Source of the DNA: Bog-793 sp050014835 | Lineage (GTDB): Bacteria > Actinomycetota > Acidimicrobiia > Acidimicrobiales > Bog-793 | DNA: 38,826 nt | Direction: 5' to 3' | Assembly (NCBI GenBank): GCA_050014835.1 | Contig: JBEKCO010000013.1 | Location: forward strand, 1 to 38,826 | Part shown: piece after piece, positions 25,739 to 35,392 of the stretch | Position numbering within the stretch: position 1 is the first letter of the stretch | How the letters are laid out: each line of letters starts with the position of its first letter | Position numbers and translations under genes: made by a program | The notes under the pieces: model-generated | Told to the model about the DNA's origin: nothing | What the model saw: only the letters and a program-made list of their open reading frames with translations | Database searches by the model: none

Positions 25739-27034
25739 TCACGACCACAGCTCGCGGGCCCGGCGCGCGAGTTCGGCGTGGGCGCGCCCGAGGTCGACGC
25801 CGACGAGCGCGCCGTCGGCGACGACGCTCTCGCCCCCGACGAGGAGGTGGCGCACGCGACGGTCCGGGCCGAGCACGAGGCCGTCGATCGGGTCGGGGAC
25901 GTCGGCGAGGTCGTCGATGGGCCAGACGGCGAGGTCCGCCGCCGCCCCCACCTCGCAACGCCCGAGATCGGCGCGCCCGAGGCACCCCGCCCCGCCGGAG
26001 GTGGCGAGCGCCAGCGCCTCGGCGGGGGAGAGCGCGTCGGCGCGTCCCTCGCGCAGCCGGGCGGTGTAGAGGGCCTGGCGCAGCTCCGGCAAAAGGACGC
26101 CGAGTTCGTTCGAAGCGGGGCCGTCGACCCCGAGGCAGACGGGAACTCCGGCGTCGAGCAGGCCCCGCACCGGGCACATGCCGGCGGCAAGCCGGGCGTT
26201 CGAGCTCGGGCAGTGCGCGACGCCGGTCCCGGCACGGCCGACCGTCGCGACCTCGGCGGGGTCGAGGTGGATCGCGTGCGCGAACCAGACGTCGTCGCCG
26301 AGCCAGCCGAGCTCCTCCATCAGCTCGAGCGGTCGCCGGCCAAAGCGCGCCAGGCAGTGGCTCGCCTCGTCGTCGGTCTCGGCGAGGTGGGTGTGCAGGC
26401 GCAGGCCGAGGCGACGCGCCATCGCCGCGGACTCCCGCATGAGGTCGGTCGACACCGAGAAGGGGCTGCACGGCGCCACGGCGATCATCACGCGCTCATC
26501 GTCGTGCAGCCGGGCGGCGACGGCCTCGGTCGAGGCGAGGATGGCGTCGATCGGCTCGACGACCGAATCGGGCGGCAGGCCGCCGGCGCTCTCGCCGAGG
26601 TCCATCGAACCGCGGCACAGCGCGAGGCGCACGCCGACCGTGCGTGCCGCCGCGGCGATCGCGTCGAAGACGCCGTCGTCGCCGCGGGGCACGAGGTAGT
26701 GGTGGTCCGACACGGTCGTCGCGCCGGACAGGGCGAGCTCTCCGAGACCGACGAGGGCCGCCGCCGCGGTGTCGTCGACCGACATCCTCCCCCAGACCGG
26801 ATAGAGGGTCGTGAGCCAGGTGAAGAGGTCACACGCTGTCGCCCGTCCCCGCGTCATCCATTGGTAGAGGTGATGGTGGGTGTTGACGAAGCCGGCGGTG
26901 ATGAGGTCGCCGTCACAGCGCACGACCCGGTCACCGGGACGGGCGTCGACCGCGCCGACGGCGGCGATGCGCCCCCCCTCGACGGCGACGTCGCCTGGCG
27001 AGCGAGCGCCGCGCAGGACCGTCCGATGCTCCAC
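25739..27034 (-). CDS. 8-oxoguanine deaminase (Atz/Trz amidohydrolase family)
   Basis: A 431-residue metal-dependent deaminase. FVNTHHHLYQWMTRG holds the metal His pair. GATTVSDHHYLVPRG and CRGSMDLGESAGGLPPDS are close to the 8-oxoguanine deaminase signature. HLAETDDEASHCLARFG, DVWFAHAIHLD, VAHCPSSNARL and LGVDGPASNE supply the remaining conserved blocks. The known family reaction turns 8-oxoguanine (or isocytosine-like bases) into urate and ammonia. The GTG at 27034 is chosen because the domain opens there (EHRTVLRGARSPGDVAVEGG); the frame extends upstream without family features. It leads the minus-strand operon and is divergent from the NCS1 permease. Substrate is inferred from motifs; guanine deaminase activity is not excluded. 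Confidence 0.85.
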   Translation of the reverse strand: MEHRTVLRGARSPGDVAVEGGRIAAVGAVDARPGDRVVRCDGDLITAGFVNTHHHLYQWMTRGRATACDLFTWLTTLYPVWGRMSVDDTAAAALVGLGELALSGATTVSDHHYLVPRGDDGVFDAIAAAARTVGVRLALCRGSMDLGESAGGLPPDSVVEPIDAILASTEAVAARLHDDERVMIAVAPCSPFSVSTDLMRESAAMARRLGLRLHTHLAETDDEASHCLARFGRRPLELMEELGWLGDDVWFAHAIHLDPAEVATVGRAGTGVAHCPSSNARLAAGMCPVRGLLDAGVPVCLGVDGPASNELGVLLPELRQALYTARLREGRADALSPAEALALATSGGAGCLGRADLGRCEVGAAADLAVWPIDDLADVPDPIDGLVLGPDRRVRHLLVGGESVVADGALVGVDLGRAHAELARRARELWS

Positions 27035-27407
27035 GCCCGTAGTATCGCCGTCCCAGATGCCGCCCGACCAGCATCTGGTGCGCGGTCGCGGTCTCCCGCC
27101 GCGCCTCCGTGCTCCCCGCGGCGCCGGGGGCTGGAGTCGCCGGGTCGGGCGGAACCGGCGCTCGCCGGCGCCCCGCCGGGTGCGACCGGGGACTTTCGAG
27201 CCCCCGGGACCCGACTCCCAGACGCTCACAGGAGCACAATCGGAAGCGTGTCATTTCACTTCCTTAACAAAGACGCGCCGTTGGTAAAGGGATACGCTTC
27301 CGACGGATTCAGCAGGTTCTCAGCATCACTTTCTGTCGTACGACGAGATAGTGCGCACGACGAGGGCCGACCGACCTTTCTGAGGGCGCACGGAGGGAGG
27401 TCCGACG
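27035..27407. promoter_or_regulatory. Divergent control region of the two purine operons
   Basis: Non-coding stretch between the 8-oxoguanine deaminase operon (minus) and the permease operon (plus). It has GGAAGCGTGT at 27242-27251 answered by ATACGCTTCC at 27292-27301 (9 of 10 paired). A shorter inverted partner CACTTCC lies at 27257-27263, a perfect palindrome GTCGTACGAC at 27335-27344 and GTGCGCAC at 27351-27358. An AT-rich patch (TTAACA at 27264, TAAAGG at 27285, 15-base spacing) is a weak promoter candidate. GGAGGGAGG about ten bases before 27408 is the permease ribosome binding site. No regulator gene adjoins it. Confidence 0.5.
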
Positions 27408-28901
27408 ATGGCCAACGGTGTGGACATGGGCTCCGGCCCGCCGGGAGGTGGGTCGCCGATGCTCGGTGGCGAGGTGGCGGAGGGATACAGCGCCTTCAAG
27501 CTCGAGCAGCGGGGCATCGAGCACGTCGCCGACGCCGACCGGCGACTGCGCCCCGGGGGCCTGTTCTGGATGTGGGCCGGCGGGATCTGGAACGTCGAGT
27601 TCCTCGTCTACGGCGCCCTGATCGTCGCCTTCGGGCTGACGTTCTGGCAGGCCGTCTTCGCGATCCTCCTCGGGAACGTCGTCTACGTCTTCCTCGGCGC
27701 GGCGAGCCTTGCCGGGCCGAGGTCAGGGACGACGACTTTCATGGTGAGCCGCGCGGCCTTCGGGCGAAACGGCAACCGCGCGCCGTCGTTGTTCAACTGG
27801 ATCACCCAGGTGGGCTTCGAGGTCGAAGGTCTCGTGATCGCGGTCTTGATTGCCGTGGCGATGTTCAGCCACGAGGGGATCCACCTCAACGACACCGGTA
27901 AGACGATCGCGATCATCATCGCCGTCCTCATTCAGTTCGTCGTGCCGTTCCTCGGGCACGCGACGATCACGAAGGTCCTGCACTACCTGTCCTACGTGTT
28001 CGTCGTGGTCTTCGCCATAATGGCGTGCCTGGTCCTTCCCCACGTTCACCTGTCCAACCTGCACACGCACGGCACGGACTCGTGGTGGCTGTGGACCACC
28101 GGGCTCGTGCTCGTCGTCTCGGCAGGGGGTCTCGGCTGGACTGAGAACGCGGCGGACTACTCCCGCTACCTGCCGGCTGACACACCCCCGGCGAAGACGT
28201 TCTGGGCCGCGACGCTCGGCGGGGCCATCCCGTCGATCCTGCTCGAGCTCCTCGGTGCCTGCGCCTACCTCGTCAGCACGTCGCTCCAGAGCAACATCTA
28301 CGGCCCCGGTGCCGCCGCCGCTCTTCCGACGGCGTTCGCCAGCTGGTTCTTCTGGCCGTTCCTGATCCTGGCGCTGCCGCAGCTGTTCGCGATCAACACG
28401 CTCGACATGTACTCCTCGGGGGTCACCCTTCAGGCGCTTGGCCTCCCGGCCAAGCGGTGGGTCTGCGTCGTCATCGACACCATCATCTCCGGTGGCGTGA
28501 CAGCCCTGGTGATCTTCAAGGGGAACTTCTACACGGACCTTGCCGGGTTCCTCGACTACATCGTCGTCTGGCTCGGTGCGTGGTTCGGCGTCTACATCGT
28601 CGACTACTGGCTCCGGCGCGGCCGCTACGAGTTCAGCTCCCTTGCTGCGAAGCACGGCGGCCTGTACTGGCGTAACGGAGGCTTCAACTGGAAGGCGCTG
28701 TTCTCACTCGGCGCAGGAATGTTCGCGGCGATGATGTGGATCGACGCGGCGTTCTACACGCCCTCGTACTCGTCACCGTTGTCGAACTGGACCCACGGCG
28801 CCGACTTCAGCTGGGCGTTCGGGCTGCTCGTCAGCGCGATCGTTTACTACGTGCTGTCGTTCCGTTCGGTTCCGAAGGAGGTCGGCAAGTACTCCTCCTA
28901 G
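27408..28901 (+). CDS. NCS1-family nucleobase permease
   Basis: A 497-residue membrane transporter with about twelve hydrophobic segments, of the nucleobase-cation symporter-1 family (purine, cytosine, allantoin, hydantoin or uracil uptake). GIEHVADADRRLRPGGLFWM and WAGGIWNVEFLVYG match the family's N-terminal region. SRAAFGRNGNRAPSLFNWITQ resembles the fungal-type purine-cytosine permease signature, and SAGGLGWTENAADYSRYLP is a further conserved block. The C-terminal half has FKGNFYTDLAGFLDYIVVWL. Ligand unknown; divergence from 8-oxoguanine deaminase and linkage to carbamate kinase suggest a purine or urate-like base. A strong hairpin at 28911 follows, so it may be a separate transcript from the PLP genes. 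Confidence 0.9.
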   Translation: MANGVDMGSGPPGGGSPMLGGEVAEGYSAFKLEQRGIEHVADADRRLRPGGLFWMWAGGIWNVEFLVYGALIVAFGLTFWQAVFAILLGNVVYVFLGAASLAGPRSGTTTFMVSRAAFGRNGNRAPSLFNWITQVGFEVEGLVIAVLIAVAMFSHEGIHLNDTGKTIAIIIAVLIQFVVPFLGHATITKVLHYLSYVFVVVFAIMACLVLPHVHLSNLHTHGTDSWWLWTTGLVLVVSAGGLGWTENAADYSRYLPADTPPAKTFWAATLGGAIPSILLELLGACAYLVSTSLQSNIYGPGAAAALPTAFASWFFWPFLILALPQLFAINTLDMYSSGVTLQALGLPAKRWVCVVIDTIISGGVTALVIFKGNFYTDLAGFLDYIVVWLGAWFGVYIVDYWLRRGRYEFSSLAAKHGGLYWRNGGFNWKALFSLGAGMFAAMMWIDAAFYTPSYSSPLSNWTHGADFSWAFGLLVSAIVYYVLSFRSVPKEVGKYSS

Positions 28902-28910
28902 GCAGATCTG

Positions 28911-28945
28911 CGATGGCCCCCGCGCGCAGCGCGGGGGCCATCGCC
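28911..28945 (+). terminator. Perfect 16-bp hairpin after the permease
   Basis: GCGATGGCCCCCGCGC (28911-28926), loop GCA, then the exact complement (28930-28945). It lies nine bases after the permease stop. There is no T-run behind it, so it may act as an intrinsic-like terminator, an attenuator or an RNA 3'-end protector. Confidence 0.7.
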
Positions 28946-29178
28946 CTGCCGGGATCGCCGGGCGGTTCGAGGGGACCGTGTCGTCACTGGGGTGCGCAGG
29001 CAGGTAGGAGCCTGGGCGGGCCAACCGCGCCGGGGTGAGGGAACGGTCGGGCGCGATGCCCGGCCGATGTTTTCGGATAGGACAGTGACGCGGGGCAGTC
29101 GAAGGAGGCTCGGGGACCTCAAGTCCGGCTGGCGGCGACGAGAGGGTCGTCGCGCGCGAACTGACACGGAGAAGAGAG

Positions 29179-30671
<1,493 letters not shown>

Positions 30672-30675
<4 letters not shown>

Positions 30676-32021
30676 GCACGGCCGCGAGCACGCTCGTCTG
30701 CGCCGGATGCGGCGCGTCCCCGAGTCCCACCGAGCCCTACCCGTTCCGCTGCCCGAACAGCGGCGTCGGCGACGTCGACCACGTGCTCGTCCGTGTCCTC
30801 GACATCCCGAGCGTGCGGTTCCCGGACCCGCAGGGGATCGACCCGTGCCCCTTCGTCGCCTACCGGGAACTGCTGCACAGCTACCACCGGGCGCTCGCCG
30901 GCGGCCTCGACGACGCGCGTTTCGTCGAGCTCGTACGGAGTCTTGATACCGCGGTCAGCCGGGTCGACGGACACGGCTTCCGCGCGACGCCTTTCACCCA
31001 CAGCGAGACTTTGTCCACCGCCCTCGGCTTCGCCGAGCCCGGGGGCGTCTGGGTGAAGAACGAGATCGACAACGTCGGCGGCTCGCACAAGGCGCGCCAC
31101 CTCATGGGGGTGCTTTTGCACCTCGAGGTGGCCGAGCTGACCGGTCTTGCCGACCGTGACCAGCGCCCGACGCTCGCCGTCGCGAGTTGTGGCAACGCCG
31201 CGCTGGCGGCCGCGGTGGTCGCGGCGGCTGGAAAGCGGCGGCTGCGCGTGTTCGTGCCGGTCGACGCCGGCGTGCGCATCGTCGACCGGCTTGGCGACCT
31301 AGACGCCGAGATCGTCGTCTGCGAACGCCGGCCCGGCGAACCGGGCGACCCGACATACCTGCGGCTGCTCAACGAGATCGAGCGTGGGGCGCTGGCGTTC
31401 ACCTGCCAGGGGAACCTGAACGGCCTGGCGATCGAAGGCGGCGAGACCCTCGGTTACGAGATTGCGTCGCAGTGCGAGACGAGCGGGCTCACGCTCGACC
31501 ACGTCGTCGTCCAGGTGGGCGGCGGCGCCCTGGCGAGCAGCTGCGCCCAGGCGTTCACGGAGTCTCAGGCGCTCGGGAGGATGGACCGCGTCGCGCGGAT
31601 CCACACGGTGCAGACGACGGGCGCCCATCCGCTCGAACGTGCCTACCTCAAGGTGCGCGCCACCCTTCCGGCCTCGCCCGACGCCGCCGAGATCGACGGT
31701 GCGCTCGAAGGCGCGGCGCGGTCGCGATCGAGCTACATGTGGCCCTGGGAGAGCGAGCCGAGAAGTGTCGCCGAGGGGATCCTCGACGACGAGACCTACG
31801 ACTGGCTGGAGGTCGTGCGGGCCATGCTCGCCACCGGCGGCCAGCCGGTCGTCGTGACGGAGGAGGGGCTCGTCGAGGCCCACCAGCTCGGGTACGACGC
31901 GGGTTTCAACGTCTCGGCGACCGGATCTGCCGGCCTCGCCGGGCTCGCCGAGTTGCTCCGCGCCGGCGCGGTGCGCACCGACGAGCGCGTGGCGCTTCTT
32001 TTCACCGGGATCGAGCGCTGA
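30672..32021 (+). CDS. PLP-dependent threonine-synthase-like lyase
   Basis: A 449-residue fold-type II PLP enzyme. The N-terminus has a Cys-rich ribbon (CAGCGASPSPTEPYPFRC). Lys140 in NVGGSHKARHLMGV is the Schiff-base Lys, SCGNAALAAAVVAA the asparagine loop, and VQVGGGALASSCAQAF the phosphate-binding Gly loop; the end LLFTGIER is threonine-synthase-like. The TTG start at 30672 overlaps the previous stop (TTGA), so translation is coupled. YgeX in other purine clusters is also fold-type II, so this protein could supply the 2,3-diaminopropionate lyase step, but the sequence I recall for YgeX is not clearly alike. Exact reaction unknown. Confidence 0.75.
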
Positions 32022-32026
32022 GCGCG

Positions 32027-33388
32027 GTGGCCCGGTCCCGACACGACGCCTCGGCCCCGGCGGTCGTCCTGCGCGGCGCGACGGTCGTCGTCGCGCTCGA
32101 CCCACCCGAGGTCGTCGCGGCCGACGTCGTCATCGCCGACGGGCGCGTCCGGGCTCTCGGCGAGGCCCCCGCGGCGGCCGTGCCGAGGGATTGCACCGGC
32201 ACGCTCGTCGTGCCCGGCAACGTCTGTGCCCACCACCACCTCTACTCGGCCCTCTCCCGGGGCATGCCGTACGCGCTCGCGCCGCCACGGGATTTCACGG
32301 AGATCCTCCAGCGGATCTGGTGGCGGCTCGACCGCGCCCTCGACGAGGAATCCGTGCGCGCCTCCGCGATCCGGGGAGGACTCGACGCCCTCCTCGCCGG
32401 GACGACGACGATCGTCGACCACCACGCCTCGCCGAATTCGATCGACGGCTCGCTCGACGTGATCGCCGAGGCGCTCGGCGGGCTGGGCGCGCGTTCGGTG
32501 CTCTGCTACGAGGTGACGGACCGGGACGGCCTCGAGCGCGCGCGGGCGGGCCTCGCGGAGAACCGGCGTTTCCTGCGTCGCGACCTGCCCCTCGCCCGCG
32601 CGATGGTGGGCGCGCACGCCTCGTTCACACTTTCGGACGCGACCCTCGAAGCCTGCGCCGGCGCGGCGGCCGACGCCGGAGTGGGGGTGCACATCCACGT
32701 GGCCGAGGACGAGGTGGACGAGCGCGACTGTGTCGGGCGTTGTTCCAAGCGGGTGGCGGACCGACTCGCCGACGCGGGCGTGCTCACGGAACGGGCGCTG
32801 CTCGCGCACTGCGTGCACGTCGACGAGGACGAGGCACGCCTCGTCGAGTCATCCGGGGCGACCGTCGCCTGCAACCCGCGCTCGAACATGAACAACCGCG
32901 TCGGCCACTCGCCGTTCAATCGCCGGACGGGGCGCGTCGCTCTCGGGACCGACGGCATCGGCGGCGACATGCTGGCCGAATCGCAGGCGGGCTTTTTCCG
33001 CGCCAAGGAGGCCGATCTCGGCACGTCACCGGATTGGCCGCTCGTCCGCCTGGCGGAGGGCGCGCGCCTGGCGGCACGGGCCTACGACGAGCCGCTACTC
33101 GGAACGCTCAGGCCGGGCGCGCCGGCGGACCTCTGTGTGCTCTCCTATGCGCCGCCGACGCCGATCGGGGCGGCGAACCTCGCCGGGCACTGGGTCTTCG
33201 GCCTCGCCCCGGGGCGGGTCCGCGACGTCTACGTGGCGGGCGAGCTCGTCGTCGAAGGGGGTCGCTCGACCCGGGTCGACGAGGCCGAGGTCGCCGCCGA
33301 CGAGACGCGGGTCACCGAGCGGCTGTGGCGGCGCCTCGAAGAGACGCCCGCGCACACCTACGATCCGAGAAGGAGGGAGGAGCGATGA
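32027..33388 (+). CDS. ssnA: SsnA-type putative aminohydrolase
   Basis: A 453-residue metal amidohydrolase of the SsnA group, which travels with xdhD, ygeW, ygfK and hyuA in purine clusters. VPGNVCAHHHLYSALSRGM has the metal His pair; TTTIVDHHASPNSIDGS, VLCYEVTDRDG, HASFTLSD, VHIHVAEDEVDERDC, AHCVHVDEDE and GTDGIGGDM follow in the family order. The GTG at 32027 starts just before the domain and six bases after the PLP gene. Guanine/aminopurine deamination or ring opening is possible; no biochemistry is certain. Its ATGA stop overlaps the LLM gene. Confidence 0.88.
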   Translation: MARSRHDASAPAVVLRGATVVVALDPPEVVAADVVIADGRVRALGEAPAAAVPRDCTGTLVVPGNVCAHHHLYSALSRGMPYALAPPRDFTEILQRIWWRLDRALDEESVRASAIRGGLDALLAGTTTIVDHHASPNSIDGSLDVIAEALGGLGARSVLCYEVTDRDGLERARAGLAENRRFLRRDLPLARAMVGAHASFTLSDATLEACAGAAADAGVGVHIHVAEDEVDERDCVGRCSKRVADRLADAGVLTERALLAHCVHVDEDEARLVESSGATVACNPRSNMNNRVGHSPFNRRTGRVALGTDGIGGDMLAESQAGFFRAKEADLGTSPDWPLVRLAEGARLAARAYDEPLLGTLRPGAPADLCVLSYAPPTPIGAANLAGHWVFGLAPGRVRDVYVAGELVVEGGRSTRVDEAEVAADETRVTERLWRRLEETPAHTYDPRRREER

Positions 33389-34374
33389 GGGCCGCCCTGT
33401 ATCTGCAGGACATGCATCCGATCCGTGACGGCATGGAGTACTCGCGCTACGCGGAGGAGCGGGGCTTCGAGGCGGTCTGGCAGGCCGAGAGCCGGCTCGT
33501 GCGCGAGGCGACGGTGCCGATGGCGGCCTACGCCGCCGTCACGAGCCGGATCAAGGTCGCCTCCGGGGTGATCCCGATCTGGACCCGCAACGTGGGCCTC
33601 CTCGCCGCGACGTTCTCGACGCTCGACGAGCTCGCGCCGGGGCGGGTGATCCTCGGGCTCGGCGCGTGGTGGGAACCGCTGGCGGGCAAGGTCGGCATCG
33701 ACCGCCGGAGACCGCTACGCGCGATGCGCGAGGTGGTCGAGGCGACGAGGCGGCTCCTCGCCATGGAGCGCGTCACCTACCACGGGGAGTTCGTGCACCT
33801 GGACGACGTCGAGATCGACATCGTCCACGGCGACCGCTCGCCGAAGCACGTGCCGATCTACATCGGCGCGACCGGCATGCAGATGATGGAGCTCGCCGCC
33901 GAAATCGCCGACGGGGTGGTGCTCAACTACATGGTGAGCCCCGCCTACAACCGGGAGGCGATGGAGCACCTCGCCATCGGCGCGGCGCGCGCCGGGCGCA
34001 ACCTCGACGAGATCGACCGGCCCCAGCTCGTCGTGTGCTCGCTCGACAACGACCGCGAGCTCGCCCTCGACCGGGCCCGTGAGCTCCTCACCCAGTATCT
34101 CGGGCAGCAGCCCCACATCATGAAGGCGAGCGGGGTCGACCCGGCCCTCATCGAGGAGATCGGCAAGGTCCTCACCTGGCCCGCCGGGCCGGAGGAGATC
34201 CACAGGGCGATGCGCCTCGTGCCCGACGACGCGGTCCAGATGATCACGGCGTCCGGCACGCCGCAGGAGTGCCGGGCCAAGGTCGACGAGTACATCGCGG
34301 CGGGCGCGACCTGCCCGATCCTGTACCCGCTCGGCAGCGACGTGCGGTTGATGATCGACACTTTCGGCTCATGA
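33385..34374 (+). CDS. LLM-class flavin/F420-dependent oxidoreductase
   Basis: A 329-residue TIM-barrel oxidoreductase of the luciferase-like monooxygenase/methylene-tetrahydromethanopterin-reductase class. EYSRYAEERGFEAVWQAESR, KVASGVIPIWTRN, FSTLDELAPGRVILGLG, PIYIGATGMQMMELAAEIAD and GTPQECRAKVDEYIAAG are the class landmarks. AGGAGGGAGG precedes the ATG. Such enzymes reduce or oxygenate rings and aldehydes using F420 or reduced FMN. The cofactor cannot be decided here, though F420 is common in actinobacteria. Tight coupling to ssnA suggests an essential redox step of the same pathway, perhaps doing the job of the YgfK oxidoreductase of other clusters (inference). Confidence 0.82.
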   Translation: MRAALYLQDMHPIRDGMEYSRYAEERGFEAVWQAESRLVREATVPMAAYAAVTSRIKVASGVIPIWTRNVGLLAATFSTLDELAPGRVILGLGAWWEPLAGKVGIDRRRPLRAMREVVEATRRLLAMERVTYHGEFVHLDDVEIDIVHGDRSPKHVPIYIGATGMQMMELAAEIADGVVLNYMVSPAYNREAMEHLAIGAARAGRNLDEIDRPQLVVCSLDNDRELALDRARELLTQYLGQQPHIMKASGVDPALIEEIGKVLTWPAGPEEIHRAMRLVPDDAVQMITASGTPQECRAKVDEYIAAGATCPILYPLGSDVRLMIDTFGS

Positions 34375-34405
34375 CGAGCCAGCAGACACAGGAGGTCGGC
34401 ACGAG

Positions 34406-35356
34406 ATGAGGAGCTTCGCCGGAAGGGACATCCTTTCGCTCAAGGACTTCGAGCGTGACGAGTACTTCGAGGTGTTCCGGGTCGCCGACGAGCTGGCGCC
34501 GTTGGCGGAGCGCCGCGAGAACGGCGACCTGCTCTCCTCGAAGACGCTCCTCACGGCCTTCTACCAGCCGAGCACGCGGACGCGCCTCGCGACGGAGGCG
34601 GCGATGCACCGCCTCGGCGGGCACGTGCTCGGGTTCTCCGACGCGAAGATGACCCGCGCCGGGGACTTCTACCAGGAGTCCATCAAGGATACCGTCCACA
34701 TGCTCGAGTACTACGGAGACGTCATCGCGATGCGCCACTTCGAGCAGGGCGCGCCGGCGGAGGCCGCCAAGTGGTCCTCGGTGCCGGTGATCAACTGCGG
34801 CGACGGCTGGGGCGAGCACCCCACCCAGGTGCTCACCGATCTCTACACGATCTGGAAGGACAAGGGCACGCTCGACGGGCTCAACGTATTGTGCGTCGGG
34901 GACATGCGCATGCGCACGATGCACTCGATCCTCTACGCGATGTCGCAGTTCGACATGACCGCGTCGCTCGTCCACCCGCCCGAGATGTCGCTCCTGCCCG
35001 AGTTCTCCGCCGAGCTCGACGCCCGCAGCGTCCGTTACCGGGAGTACGAGAGCGTCGCGAAGTGCCTTGCCGAGGCGGACGTCGTCTACATGGAGCCGGT
35101 CGTCCAGCCCGACTACACGAAGTCCCGCGAAGAAGTGAAGGAGCACGGGCTCACGCCGCCCGCCTACCGCGTCACGCGCGAGCTGATGGCGAAATCAGCC
35201 AAGCCCGGGGCGATCATTCTCCACTCGCTGCCGAGGATGGACGAGCTGCCCCCCGACGTCGACAGCACGCGCCACGCCCGTTACTGGTTCGAGGCGTTCA
35301 ACGGCGTCGTGATGCGCATGGCGTTGCTGGCACTGGTGCTCGGCGCCGTGCAGTAG
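34406..35356 (+). CDS. Aspartate-transcarbamylase-like carbamoyltransferase of altered specificity
   Basis: A 316-residue ATCase-fold transcarbamylase. Carbamoyl-phosphate residues are kept: STRTR (56-60), Arg110-His111 (MRH), His138 in GEHPTQ, Arg170-Thr171 and HSLPR (273-277). The acceptor side is changed: where ATCase has an Arg and Gln that hold aspartate (TRVQ), this protein has YMEPVVQPDY (228-237), and the Lys loop (LGKKGE) is replaced by AGDFYQE. The C-terminus ends like ATCase (FNGVVMRMALLALVLG). It is therefore probably not PyrB. In the cluster, paired with a YgeW-like enzyme and carbamate kinase, it likely runs towards carbamoyl phosphate from an N-carbamoyl (ureido) intermediate (inference). 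AGGAGG lies before the ATG. Confidence 0.85.
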   Translation: MRSFAGRDILSLKDFERDEYFEVFRVADELAPLAERRENGDLLSSKTLLTAFYQPSTRTRLATEAAMHRLGGHVLGFSDAKMTRAGDFYQESIKDTVHMLEYYGDVIAMRHFEQGAPAEAAKWSSVPVINCGDGWGEHPTQVLTDLYTIWKDKGTLDGLNVLCVGDMRMRTMHSILYAMSQFDMTASLVHPPEMSLLPEFSAELDARSVRYREYESVAKCLAEADVVYMEPVVQPDYTKSREEVKEHGLTPPAYRVTRELMAKSAKPGAIILHSLPRMDELPPDVDSTRHARYWFEAFNGVVMRMALLALVLGAVQ

Positions 35357-35392
35357 TCGCCGGGACCTGGGACGAGTCGAGAAAGGCGAACG

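Noticed and set aside
24328..27901. Two plus-strand frames of more than 700 codons opposite the hydantoinase and deaminase
   Set aside because: Composition is typical of antisense frames, and both genes on the minus strand have complete catalytic motifs.
28946..29178. A riboswitch (glycine, ZTP or guanidine type) in the leader of the first PLP gene
   Set aside because: Several short hairpins can be drawn, but I could not match the conserved core of any of these classes.
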